Of a stretch of 64,000 nt of DNA, positions 32,796-44,258 are shown piece after piece; within the stretch, counting starts at the first letter, position 1; every line of letters starts with the position of its first letter. The notes beneath the pieces are model-generated. The model saw only the letters and a program-made list of their open reading frames with translations. It had not been told where the DNA came from and searched no databases. The stretch is taken from NCBI GenBank assembly GCA_018907035.1, contig JACCIC010000167.1, positions 1,240,001-1,304,000 on the forward strand. The letters run 5' to 3'. The DNA is from Sycobia sp. Sy_11 (taxonomy: Eukaryota > Arthropoda > Insecta > Hymenoptera > Epichrysomallidae). A program made the position numbers and the translations under genes.

Positions 32796-33430
32796 TAAGA
32801 TAATCTTTTCTACGATTTTTCACTTACAACAATTTTAAACGTGTTTTTCTCAAAACAGCGTTTTCAAGTACCGTGGTGAAATCTAAAAAACTATTGAACC
32901 GATCCTTATCAAATTTTGAACATATATTCTATATGTTTGTATAACCGTCCTAACTACAATTAACTTAAAATCTTAATTCTATCTATATTTTTATTGCAAA
33001 AAAAGACGGAAAAAAGCAATTTTTTTCGTTCGTATTTTAGCCGCCATTTTGTTGATTTTGCACGTACATAAAATATTCTAGTTAGATCGGTTTCTGGAGT
33101 CATATTGAACATAAAACTATTTTATTTTTTTGTTTCAGACCATCCGTCGACAAGATTTTACGACCACGACAACGTTACCTACTTTTTGAGGTGTTGGCTT
33201 TGACCATACTTTACATGTATAAAAAATGTTTAAAATAAATAAAAAAAAATTTTTTATGTACTTCAAGAGTGTATTTATTAAGCATTTCAAATCCTACATC
33301 CATATCTTCAATAGCATTCTCAGAAAATTTTCACAAAAATAGCGTTTTCTTCGATAGTCTAAAGTAGAATACTGCCTTAAACTGTCCTTGCGAATTTTCA
33401 ATCTTACCAGAGGTGTAAGTTGAAATTTAC
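32796..33430. other. Non-coding AT-rich DNA, possible 3' part of the Mutator-like element
   Basis: No frames or repeats are seen. It follows the transposase stop and may be its 3' flank. A terminal inverted repeat could not be identified. Confidence 0.35.
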
Positions 33431-33990
33431 TGGTTGTTACGATGAAAAAAAAAATTTACTTTTTGGAAGAATTGCGCTATTTTTTTATTCAATGCACTAA
33501 CCATGGAATTTTGTTCATTTCTCCCATTTTTGAGTCAAATTATCGATATCAAAGAAAATTTTCTTTTTTGAGGAAAACCATTCCATGCACCATTTTTCGA
33601 CATCTTCTAAATTTGCGATGAGCTGCACTGCAAGTAAGTGTTCCATGTATGCGATAAGCTGATAGTCGAATGGGGTGAGGTCAGCAGAGTACGTCGAATT
33701 TAATAACACTTCTCAATTATTTGTTTTTAATGTGCCTCATCGCTTCATCGGTATGTGACGGCACGTTGTCATATTGTAAATAACTTTGGGCCGATTTTGG
33801 TAGTGATCTTTATTCGCCGTTTGATCAGCTTTTAATAATTCGTAGTTTATCCTACCGTACTGCTCCTAAAAAACACAGAGCATCGTCCTACGGCCAAAGC
33901 GATTTCGCCTTCTAGCCGAATGAGGAGCTTCACTAGGTGAAAGCCATCATTTTTCGCTTCGAGTTCTCAAAATAATTTCATTTTTTGAAC
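33430..33990 (-). pseudogene. Mariner transposase C-terminal fragment (minus)
   Basis: The minus strand reads STYSADLTPFDYQLIAYMEH (third Asp) and EDVEKWCMEWFSSKKKIFF near 33515-33709, followed by LTQKWEK. Upstream to about 33990, heavily broken frames retain traces of the catalytic domain. The lineage differs from the copies at 22.6 and 45.3 kb. Confidence 0.75.
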
Positions 33991-34812
33991 ACTGAGAGAA
34001 TTCAATCTAGAAAATATTTTATGTGGAACCATTAAAGTAATATTTCTTCAATATTTCTTAAATATTTCAATATTTCTCAATGGCTCTTCGATTTTATATT
34101 TGTCTATCGTTCAGTTAATGTGGCAATCATTTTCCATATTTTTGAATCATTTCCATAGCTTTTAAATGATAGAAAATTATTTTTCGGGTCACATTATGTG
34201 TTTATGCTTGTTGCGATTGCGTTCGGCCTTCATCGAACAACGCTGAAAATTAAATTTAATAATTAAATTGAATATTTCATACAAAAATGAACAATTGCCT
34301 ATGCTAATTTTTTACTACGATTAAACGCCAAGAACTAAAAGCAGTTGCAATTGGTCCAGAAAATGGTTCTGGAATCTGAAATAAAAATTACTACTAAAAA
34401 TAAAATTAAGTTAGAATAAATTAAATCAGATTAAATTTTTAAGTAGAAAAAGTATTCAATTTATAACAAATGTTATGTTTAAAAGTAGACTATTAATCAA
34501 GGTCTGTATCTTTTTTGTCGGAAATTCAAGTAACTTTCTTATTTTTATACCATATGGCGTTTCATACATACATATATTCATACATACATACATTATGTAT
34601 CCTTATACTTTTATCATAATCCGGCCATTATTGTTTTTTTTATCCTACATCAAGTTATAGATTTTATATAGAAGTACTCTGTTATGGAAGTAACTTATTG
34701 CATTATCAAAAGCTTCTTGAACTTTTCTCGTGTCATCGCTTTGAACTTTTCAAGAACGTTTCCACTCACCGAAAACATTTTTCGGAGGTAAATATATCCA
34801 CACTGATATATA
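33991..34812. other. AT-rich DNA with a short Penelope-tail-like segment
   Basis: No genes are seen. GAATCTGAAATAAAAATTAC near 34370 resembles the Penelope 3' tail at 58653-58675 and may be a small fragment of it. Confidence 0.4.
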
Positions 34813-34814
34813 TA

Positions 34815-34884
34815 TATTTAAGAAACGCATGTAGTGTTTATTTTCTTTATTTCGGCACTCAAAATCCATTCTCTCTCTATTCCT

Positions 34885-34917
<33 letters not shown>

Positions 34918-35010
34918 AGAGAAGCGGTGTGTGTGTGTGTGTGTGTGTGTGTGTGACTACACTTATTTTTCGATTTTTCGCAGCAACTTAATTTGTACAT
35001 CTAATTTTGT
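34815..35010 (+). repeat. Dispersed repeat containing (CT)n and (GT)n, copy 2
   Basis: This matches 24300-24470 in order: TA-rich start, TTTCGGCACTCAAAATCC, microsatellite block (CT at about 34885-34918, GT at 34927-34955), then ACTTATTTTTCGATTTTTCG and TACA-CTAATTTTGTAG. Shared unique flanks show a repeat family that carries expandable simple repeats inside. Confidence 0.65.
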
Positions 35011-35275
35011 AGGAATATAGGGACGATAGCGCGACGTACTTCGCAGAAGCTACGTCCATGTGTAAGTAATTGTGAGAAGGGCGCGCCGCTCGGCAGCTCT
35101 GCAGTGCCTCGCGACGCGCCAGTTCATATTGTAGACTTGATCTGTTCGGACGTATTAATAAAGCTTAGTTAATATCTATCTATATATATTTATTTATTTA
35201 TTTATTTATTTGTCCACTCTGCTATTCTTATTCGAACCGGGTATTGGATGCAGCGCACATCCAGTGCGGAATATA
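35011..35275. other. GC-richer segment, possible LTR or repeat end
   Basis: There is no coding frame. An AATAAA lies at about 35157, followed by a (TTTA)n run near 35190-35210. The layout resembles the R/U5 part of an LTR, but no primer-binding site or partner was found. Confidence 0.3.
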
Positions 35276-35450
35276 TATATATACTAGCATCCCCCGTCTT
35301 GGCTTCGCCCGAGATAATAATTTAACCGATTTCATAAACAATTCAATAATATCTAAGTAAAAAGTACTCATATATACAAATCTATATTTCTATAAATATA
35401 GCTTCTGTATAAAAAGCTGCTTGAATATAGCGTCCACTTCAAAAAGTTAA

Positions 35451-35470
35451 TATTTTGCCGACCATTTTAT

Positions 35471-35526
<56 letters not shown>

Positions 35527-35542
35527 ATAAAATGGTCGGCAA

Positions 35543-35546
<4 letters not shown>
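35451..35546. repeat. Perfect palindrome with (TA)22 core
   Basis: The 26-nt arm at 35451-35476 (TATTTTGCCGACCATTTTAT...) is repeated exactly in reverse complement at 35521-35546. The 44 bases between are pure TA, so the full 96 bp can fold as one hairpin. In Helitron copy B only one arm exists, next to its TA tract. Confidence 0.95.
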
Positions 35547-35584
<38 letters not shown>

Positions 35585-35689
35585 GACTGCTATAGAGAGT
35601 TTTGTGTTGGGGAGCTAGAATACAATATCTAGTTATCCCGGAACGACTCTTACTGGGAGTGTGCGTATTCGAATGATAGAATATTAATC

Positions 35690-36130
35690 TCTTCATAGAA
35701 GTCGTAATGAGATACCTGGACATCGTTTCCCACTAACTATACATGCCACTCTCCGTAGAACCTGTTCCAAATGATCTGGAAAAAGCATTCTATCGTCCGA
35801 ACACGAAATTCCCCGTAGAAGTTGTCCCGCCATACCTAAACATCGTTTCCTACCAACTAAACACGATAGACTCAGTAGATGTTGTCCTGAGAAAGCTAGC
35901 ATCGCTTCCTAACGACTAAACACGATACTCCCCGTAGAAGTCGTTCGGAAAGAGTACCGTCTCAACATGAATCTTCCCATAGAAGTTGATTTCCCCATAT
36001 CTGGACGTCGTTTTCTATCAACTAAATATAATATTCCCCGTAGAAATCGCCCAGAGATACCTGGACATCTCATTCTATCATTGAAACACACAACTGAATA
36101 TATAAATCGTCTTGAGGCAACGGGATATCG
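35690..36130. repeat. Helitron A internal minisatellite, ~60-bp unit
   Basis: About seven degenerate units begin CCCGTAGAAGTYGTYC and continue with ATACCTGGACATCGTTTC and AACTAAACACGATA. One unit (about 35810-35870) is exactly 60 bp. Frames spanning it are artefacts of the 3n unit. Confidence 0.85.
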
Positions 36131-36379
36131 TAATCAACCGCCCGCACATGCCAATACAATATTTCTCAGTAGAAACCGTATTTAAAATGTGTATATATAA
36201 CATGTACAATATAATATACATACAATATATATTACATATTTCGCATATTTTCGTTTTTTCAATTAAATACCGTGAATTTTTTTCGTAGCGATACCAACTG
36301 AAATTCAAGCAAAATGGTATGGTGGATAGTATATTTTTTAAGCAGATGATGGATATTTCCTTTTTATGCAGAAGTGACG

Positions 36380-36386
<7 letters not shown>

Positions 36387-36435
<49 letters not shown>

Positions 36436-36634
36436 TATAGTTTCGAGGTTGTTGGTAAAAGAACCCTATTTTGCATTCATTTCTTTTGTTCAAACTAAAA
36501 AAAACAGTCTCTTGTCACAATTCTGAAATTAATATAATGTATAAAAACAAAAATATAATTGTCGTCACATATTATATTCAGTATGCTTTGTCATACAGAA
36601 CCATTTTATAAGAGAAGGAGAAAAGAAGACAGAG

Positions 36635-36692
<58 letters not shown>
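36387..36692. repeat. (TA)n and (GA)n microsatellites in Helitron A
   Basis: (TA)n occupies 36387-36432 and (GA)n 36646-36692, both at positions where copy B also has simple repeats. Confidence 0.92.
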
Positions 36693-36696
<4 letters not shown>

Positions 36697-36932
36697 TTTA
36701 CAAAATTCAAAAGATATCCATAAGGTGTGAGTGTAGTGTCAGATTAACCTGAAGAATAAAAAGGTAATACCGACTAATGCCACACCTTCTTTAGGATACG
36801 AATCCCAAAGTTGGATATGAACATTCATTTGTAGGATTCGTAAGCGGACTACTTTGAGTTGATGTTCGTGATTCAAGACGCCACCTAGAGGCCGCTGGTG
36901 AATCTGACCACTAAAACTGTTGACTTAATTAA

Positions 36933-37212
36933 TGAGCTGACACTAGAGCATATGCATCTACATGTGCATATGTAGGTTGAGTTCACGCACGATAAATTTG
37001 GAAGTATTGAATTTATGATGTACCAATGCATGTGTGCGTATCACCTATATACGTGCATGTGCGAGTATACCAATTAATTTTTATTAATGATTAATAATTT
37101 TAATAAATAAATGACGTAGTAACATAAAATATAAATTTTTAATCAGAGCTGTGTGAACACGCAGTCTAATATAGAGTACACTTTAGATAGTTGAATGTAT
37201 TGAGTGTAAAAT

Positions 37213-37264
<52 letters not shown>

Positions 37265-37482
37265 TGAAAAGAGAAAGCAGCCTGTTGCATTCGTAAAACA
37301 GACAAAGAGAAGGAAAATCTGATAGACGCGCGCAGCGAAGAGAGAAGAAAGGTGTGTACATATGCATGTGCGCGAATGAGACAGAGCGCATGAACGTATA
37401 AGCGCAGTAGAATGAGAGAGAGCGCATGAACGTAGATGCAATGTACAGTAGAAGAGAGCGCATGACCACATAAGCGCCGTAA

Positions 37483-37517
<35 letters not shown>

Positions 37518-38400
37518 ACATGATAGTATAAGCGCATGAAAGTGAGTGAGAGATCACGATGATGCTATACATGCATACGTGTACTAGGCAGAGAAAGCAT
37601 GTGCAGCTATACATAAGCACTAGATGATATAGGCGCACTCGTCCACGTGGTTAGAGTTTGTGCACACATATGTATATCTCTATATATGTGTACAGAGAGT
37701 AACGCGCTAATATTGTACACGGAATTTGCAAATAAGACATTGTATATTAACATTACGTAATAAACAATGCAATATAATAAACATGAGATCGTTTGTTGAA
37801 CAGTCTGGTTTAAACAAAAATTTAATAATAACCGATTTTGATACACAATCTCCGAATTTTGTAATAAAGAATTTAAATTGTTTATTTAACAATTAGTTGT
37901 AAAATTAGTATAATGGAATGGGAGTATATATGACTGCATGATTGATATGAGCTGTAGAGTAGAGAACAGTTCAATAATTAATTGTAATATAAGCATTTTG
38001 CAATAAACAATATATTGTTTATTCATAAAAAATTAATTGATAAATTAAAAATGTGCGATGCATAATTGTTAAAAATAGATTGTAGATATTAAATATTTGT
38101 ATATCCTAATTAAATTGTTTATTAACAATTTAAATGGTTAATTAACTAATTAATTATTTAATGGGCTCTAATTAAGATGTTGAACTTTACGTAACTATTA
38201 CGTAAACGCGAACTGAAAATTGATCGAAGTATTTTTCCATTAAATAGGCAATTAATTATTGCATTAATTATTCATTTATTAATAATAAATAAAAGGACGC
38301 GTGCGTGAGTAGCCAGAGAAGTTTGCATGTATGTGTAAATGCATTGAGAGGCTAGGAAGTTAAGACTAGTGTTTACAGGTGTGCGTGTGTGTGCGCGCGG
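36933..38400. other. Non-coding DNA with (TA)n, (GA)n and short tandem units
   Basis: (TA)n lies at 37218-37261 and (GA)n at 37486-37515. Between 37370 and 37560, four imperfect units of 35-60 bp share GAGCGCATGAACGTATAAGCGC. No gene or transposon motif was found in the rest. Confidence 0.6.
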
Positions 38401-38842
38401 CGCGTGTGTGTGTGTGTGTGTGTGTGTGTGTTCGTGTTCGTGTGTATCCGTGCGTACTGACGAAGGCTGCCTGTATTAGGTATAGCTACATTCGGACCGG
38501 AGAGTGTATGTAAGCATGGTGTGATGTGCGCCGCGCCGAGTAGTCGCGAATGCAAAGAGATAGAGAGAGAGAGAGAGAGAGATGCGCGTAACACTAGCCC
38601 GTGATGAATCCATGTGTACGGCGCCGTGGCTTGCGATGAAACGAACTGCGGACGGCCAGAGCGCACAGCGGCGCGAGTGCTAATCACGGCCCGCCGCTGA
38701 GAGAGAGAGAGAGAGAGAGAGAGGGTCGCGTACAGAGCTCGTCTGGTGTGATGAATCCATCCGCACGGCACCGAGGCTGATGCTAAAATGAACCGTACAT
38801 GCGCTAGTAGGCGGAGCGTGACTTAACCAAGAGGATCGTTCC

Positions 38843-38890
<48 letters not shown>
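38386..38890. repeat. (GT)n and (GA)n microsatellites within ~145-bp tandem units
   Basis: (GT)n is at 38401-38431. (GA)n tracts are at 38557-38582, 38699-38723 and 38849-38890. After each of the first two GA tracts comes a related unique block sharing GTGATGAATCCAT and ACGGCRCCGWGGCT (from 38603 and 38748), so a unit of about 145 bp including its GA tract has been duplicated. Confidence 0.75.
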
Positions 38891-38894
<4 letters not shown>

Positions 38895-40147
38895 TATGCC
38901 GAGAAAAGGGGGAGAGAATGCTCTGCGAGAGCTGACTACAAGCTGCCAGCTTATGCTTCCCCACGCAATATTGTTTGGCAAAATTGCTGTCTCTGGCGCG
39001 CACCCACCAATCTTTCGTTCGATATAATGCAACTAAGTGCTAAGTTATTTGTGATCAATTCGTATTTTGTTGTGTTAATTAAAAATGAAAAGCTTCGTAT
39101 TCGTCTACGGAAATGATTCCGTAGATAAGTTGAAAGGTGAACAATCACAGTTGAAGCGTCTTATATGGAAACTGTATGTGCGTAGCGTGTGCGTGCCCGC
39201 ACGTATGGACACCCGTGCGTCTGTACAACTACAAGCACTGGAGAGCTGCGGTATGTATACGTACAGCGGTGTGTATGCGTGCAATTATGAATATGCGCAT
39301 GCGCCAGCATGCACGCTCATGCAGTTTAATTTTTTGTACTTAATATTAGGTAGTTAGACATTGAATCCAGGTTCGTTTCGTGATGACGATTTCGAATGGA
39401 ACCTCGGATTGTTTCAACTGAAAAAAGAGCGGGAATATGCACGTCGGAGCTGTAGCATTGTATGAATCGAGCGGGTATTGTGTCGATATGCGAGCGGCGC
39501 AAACCGTGGTGGTTGATGTTTCGAGATCGAAGTCGAGACAGGATGCGAAGAGTGTACTTCCTCTCGGTACACAGAGTAGCACGAACTTAGTTTTCGTTAA
39601 ATGATGCGATAACTTCGCGACACGGTTCTCTCACCAGAGAGGTTGCCAATACTCCTTGGTGGGTTCTCTGGTGATTTGGAGGTATATAGTCGTTTAAGGA
39701 TTGCGCGTTGCAACTGATTAGGTACAGACCTGTACGTGATTGAGGTGAGATTTTTTATAAGCAGCAACGCGGACGTAGTGCGTCCTTTAAATCGAAAATA
39801 CAAATTTGAGCGACAGGATGCGGGAGGGCTTGAAGAGCAGAAAATATAGAGTAGTGAGATTTGCAGTGTTAAATACTTCTTTAGTAAGGCAAGTTCCAAG
39901 TGAACTATAGATCTATCGTAGAACGTGGCCCCAGTCAACATCAACCATCGACATGGGAGAATGATTAAAATACGTGCACATATTTAATACTGTAATTAAT
40001 AATTTTTTCATCGTAATTCTTCAGGTGCAGAAGATATATGAAGTACCATAGCAGATGCGCTCACCCGCATCTAGGCAGAGAGGCGTTTGTACCTTGCCAC
40101 CAATGGAAGGAAAGTATTAATTACATATTAAGTAACCGTTAAATATT

Positions 40148-40150
<3 letters not shown>
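38891..40150. other. Non-coding DNA with a tiny gypsy RNase H-end fragment
   Basis: No long credible frame is seen. At 40021-40075 the plus strand reads SGAEDI, stop, STIADALTRI, which resembles the end of gypsy-type RNase H; the match is short. The minus frame at 39597-39944 is open but unlike any known protein. Confidence 0.35.
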
Positions 40151-40195
<45 letters not shown>

Positions 40196-40226
40196 TTACA
40201 AGCACAAACACATATATGTATAAAAG

Positions 40227-40260
<34 letters not shown>
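40151..40260. repeat. (TA)n and (GA)n microsatellites
   Basis: TA run at 40152-40190 and a GA-rich run at 40226-40260. Confidence 0.92.
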
Positions 40261-41070
40261 GCAGAAAACTGTTTCCTTCTATCTGCTCTTGGCTTGAAAA
40301 ATAATATTTATATAATTAATAAATAATTGATATAAATCGAAAAAAATTGATTGATAGATAAGCATTCAAAGCATAAAATATCAGTATATCAGGGATTCAC
40401 CACACCATTCAGATAATGAAACAAGAATTTTTTATGTTGATTCCAACAATTAATGTTTAATTACTATATTTTGTTATAAAGTGTTATTGAACATTTAATA
40501 ATTTTTTAAATCTATTGTTCTTCTTTTTGCTAAGCTAAATCATCTCTTTATCTGTATAAATTCCTTGATAATGTTTTATAACGTAAAATTTCAAAATATA
40601 TATAATATTATATTAGTTTATATTTTGAGCTAATAAAATTATTTATTATTCATAATATGTTTATTTTATATATTTATGAGAATTATAAGAGAACGTAATA
40701 ATCTCCTGAAAGGTTTTAGAAGTATAATATTTCCTTAAAATTCAATAAGAAAATGTAATAATAATAATTAATATTTAATATTTTTAACATTTAACTTACA
40801 TTATGTTTAAAATATATACGAATGATTAGGTGTGTTTGAAAAGTAAAACAGTGAGCTGAGATTACAAACATTTGGTAATGGACCATATTTGCTCAGTAGA
40901 TAATAAAAATAGAAAACCCATGATTGCATCCATAATTAATATAAACATTTTACTTAGTGTGTTCTTATTTTCTAAAATGTCCAAAATTTTTATAGAAAGA
41001 ATATATATATGTTAACGTACACATTTTTATACATGTAAAGAACATATATATTATAAGGAGAGCTATCAGG
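40261..41070. other. AT-rich DNA, nothing firm
   Basis: TAGGTGTGTTTGAAAAGTAA near 40828 resembles a mariner inverted repeat start, but no transposase follows. Otherwise featureless. Confidence 0.4.
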
Positions 41071-41071
41071 T

Positions 41072-41452
41072 TGTCGGAAAACGAATAAATAAATAACACA
41101 AAATACACTTATTTAAGATATAGTAATTGAATATATTTCAGAAGCTACTAAATTATAGTTACACGGAAGCACAGACAAGCATACGATTCTCCCTGAGGTT
41201 CTCAACGGAATAGTCCCGTTTGCAACGAACAGTTTATTTATATTTGCATCTAAACACGTGCGTAATATTTGGATACCTTGATTAACTATTGTACTTGCGC
41301 TGGACCTGTGTTTCTCCGCACATCGTATGGTTTATCCTAGATACGGTTAGCCCTCGGGGGATTCCCCGGTCTCAATATTTATTCTGATTATATTATTACT
41401 GGATTACGCCTACAGTTCGGCCATTTTGACATTTTAGCCGTCTCGGCAAACA
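41072..41452 (-). mobile_element. Ty3/gypsy element 3, 3' LTR (candidate)
   Basis: The segment begins TGTCGG and ends GGCAAACA, giving TG...CA ends with partly inverted termini, and lies about 190 bp downstream of the integrase end on the minus strand. On that strand it contains AATAAA near 41378. There is no second copy to confirm it. Confidence 0.5.
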
Positions 41453-41645
41453 TATTATAATTATAAATGCTTTCCGCCATGGCGTCTTTCCTAGTCTTGT
41501 ACCTTATAAATTATGAGTGCGAGTAATTTGTTGAGATTCATTATATCAAATATATTGAGAATACATATAAAAAAATGTGTGATTAGCTTATAGATTTTTT
41601 TTACAATCTTATTACAATACAATAATTATACATAAAACACATTAA

Positions 41646-42608
41646 TCATAACGTAATATACGGTTTCATATTATCAGGGGCCAAGACACCACTATATGGT
41701 ATTTGTGTTAGTTGGAAGTCTTCAATATCACCAACTATATATCTATCGCAATCGAGTACTTTTTTTACCTCATATGGCTCCTTAAATTTTGGTAACAATT
41801 TTTTATTGACGCCTGTCGTTGTATCGATATTTCTTATTATGACATAGACGCCGACATTGTACACATTCGCATTTTTCCGTTTCTGATTGTACAATTTTTG
41901 TTTGACTGTTGAGCTTTTCTAATATTATCAGACGCTTTCTGCCGTATGTCCTGTAAATTTCTATCATCATGTTCTAACAGAAGTCGCAAATGATCATTGG
42001 TATGCCCATTGTTCTACACAGAATAGTAATCGACTGGGTGTATCCATTGTAGTTTTACAGATCGTATTATTTAAAGAAAATTCGATTTTTTGAAGAACGT
42101 CATCCCATTTCTCCGGCATATCGCATAACTTAGCCATCATTGGTATAATTGTTCTGTAATATCGTTCTATCTGACCGTTTGCCCTTGATGCACCTACAGC
42201 TATTAAAACATGTTCTATTTCGTGTTCTATAAATTCTTTAAAAACATTCGAAGTGAATCCCGTACCCCGATCTGTTATTATACGTCTTGGTGTACTGTAA
42301 GCACGAAAATATTCTATTAAATATGTTATAACTTATTGTGAATTTGTAGTTTTACACGGATACAGTTTAATAAATTTTGTAAATGCATCTATAACTGCAA
42401 ATAAATGTTTATATTCGCGGGTGCTTTTCTCTAAAGGTCCAACGTGGTCTAAATGGAGTGTATAAAACGGTACATTCTTGTTATCTATGTCATGTAATAA
42501 TCCTTGTTGCTTACCGCTGGTTGGTGAAAATTCGATACAATTCAAAAAATTTTGAATATCTTCTTTTACTTTTCCGCGCATGTCCGGGAACCAGTATAAT
42601 TTCGACAT
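41646..42608 (-). pseudogene. pol: Ty3/gypsy element 3 integrase
   Basis: The zinc-binding end and first catalytic Asp are in the frame 42333-42608 (YWFPDMRGKVKEDIQNFLNC, TLHLDHVGPLEKSTREYKH). The middle, with the second Asp and the Glu, is broken at 41900-42330 (VGASRANGQIERYYRTI-like text near 42155-42210). The frame 41646-41894 gives the C-terminal domain (FKEPYEVKKVLDCDRYIVGD). The lineage looks like Mdg3-type gypsy elements. Confidence 0.85.
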
Positions 42609-43241
42609 GTATATATAACTTTATTGCAATCAATATCACCCAAATCATCGTGACAAGTTCGAATCACGTTGTTTTCCATTAAATGCGGTACGTAAAATAG
42701 TAATGTTTTCATTTTGTTTTTCCGATATACTAGTCCGTTTTGCAGCTCATAATTCTTTAACTCGGTTTGAATCAATTTATCGCGTATTTTACCAATTGCT
42801 TCATCTTTGTCTTGGCAAATAGATAGCGTTTTTTTCAAATGTATTTGCTTCGACGACTAAAACGCTGTGGAAACGGCGGAGGGCATCTATGTGGCTCATT
42901 CTTTTACCCGGTCTGTGTTGAATTTCAAAATCGTCATCGTGAGATATGCGGATTTATATTTTGTTTGCTTAATCTTGTTTGCTAAAACTATCGCAATCTG
43001 TTATGATTTTAGAATGTAAACCAGCTAAATAAATTCTAAATCGTTTAATCGCATTTATAATTACTAAACATTCGAGTTCAAAACTATGATATTTTACTTC
43101 AGTCGACGTAGTTCTCTGACTGAAATAAAAAATAGGTTTGAAGTATCCATCGGGCTGTTTTTGAATTAACATTGCTCTGTATCCCGATGTACTTGCATCG
43201 CAGTAAAGTTCCGTTTCGACTTTAGGCGAATATATTGACAA
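42566..43241 (-). pseudogene. pol: Ty3/gypsy element 3 RNase H and linker
   Basis: The frame 42969-43241 has TELYCDASTSGYRAMLIQKQ (first Asp), VKYHSFELECLVIINAIKRF and KIITDCDSF, a clear RNase H. The frame 42566-42838 is the linker toward integrase (LVYRKNKMKTLLFYVPHLM, RTCHDDLG). Breaks separate the two. Confidence 0.88.
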
Positions 43242-44258
43242 AATCGGTTTGCTATATAAGTGTCGTTTTAACGCTTCAAAAGCCTCATCTCCTTTTTCTC
43301 CGAAAACAAACGTTTTGTCTTACAAGGTTATACAGCGGTTTCGCGATAATCGAAATAAACCGTCAAAAGTAGCTGGCAAGCGATACAAACTGTAGCACTT
43401 TCTTAGCGTTATGTCGTGTTGGATAGTTGAGTACAGCTTAAATATTTTTATCACTCAGCAGTATACCATCAAAGCTAATATTGTATCCTAAATAGTCTAT
43501 TTTCGTTTACGCCAAAAAATACTTATTTAGTTTAAAAGTTAATTTATATAGACCTGCTATTTGAAATAATTCATATAAAATTTCTAAATGCTCTTTTATT
43601 TTTTCCGTCGCAATTAAAACATCGTCGAAAAATATCAAGACTTTTCCGGACTGAATTAGGTGTGAAAATAACTGTTGTATGAATTTTGCAAAAACTTTGG
43701 GTGCATTTTTTAAGCCAAAAGGGCAGTACATAAATTCAAATTGACCTAACGGGGTGACAAATGATGTAAATTCAATCGATTCTTGCGACATCTTGACATT
43801 GTAATACCCGTCTTTTAGATCTAACGTAGTGTAATACTTCTTATTTTTCAGTTGATCGATTTTGTCGTCTATAAGCGGGCTCGAAAAGTTATCTTGAACT
43901 GTGATTTTATTTAACTCCCTAAAGTCAATGCAAAGTCTTAAGTCTCCATATTTTTTTTGACTAACACTATCGGGCGCGCGTATGGAGATTCACTCGGGCG
44001 AATAATATTTCTATTTAATAAATCATCTAGAATATTTTTCAATTTTTGTTTATCAGTATAGAAAAGTCTCCGTGGTGTAAAACTAATTGGGTTATCATTT
44101 TTAAGCTTAATTTTCATCTCAAAATTTGTATTATATGAACTTTCCTTAAATGTTCCGAGGTAATCATTTACATAAGATTCTCTTATTACTGTAGCTATTT
44201 CATTATTTATTTCAGGATTTATATTTAAACAATCAATTCTAACAGTCAATTCAGTCAA
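43242..44258 (-). pseudogene. pol: Ty3/gypsy element 3 reverse transcriptase
   Basis: In order: LLNRNIIRPSESPYARPIVL (43938-44258), then the segment with LRLCIDFRELN-like text near 43900, FEFMYCPFGLKNAPKVFAKF and the catalytic box VLIFFDDVLIATE (43507-43791). Phe-Phe-Asp-Asp replaces the common YxDD, which may be a mutation. The connection follows with frame changes near 43500 and 43330. Confidence 0.88.

Larger units (their letters stand above)
35284..36932 (-). mobile_element. Non-autonomous Helitron, copy A, 5'-truncated
   Basis: Read on the minus strand, the copy ends in TCTCGGGCGAAGCC (hairpin-forming) and GGGGGATGCTAG, a Helitron-type CTRR terminus. It matches 55.3-56.8 kb in inverse order over about 1.5 kb: a (GA)n tract, the TTCTTTTGTTCAAAC block, the minisatellite, and the terminal block with AATATCTAAGTAAAAAGTAC. 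It loses the match near 36932, so the 5' end is missing. No Rep/helicase coding is present. Confidence 0.75.

Noticed and set aside
35284..36932. Host gene in the repeated CCCGTAGAAG region
   Set aside because: The frames come from a ~60-bp minisatellite inside a Helitron; a copy without the same frames exists at 55-57 kb.
37166..37846. Overlapping minus-strand frames rich in Ser/Leu/Tyr
   Set aside because: They run through GA, TA and tandem units; no conserved motif.
42650..42668. B-box-like GTTCGAATCAC
   Set aside because: It is coding sequence of the gypsy integrase linker on the minus strand; no A box is present.
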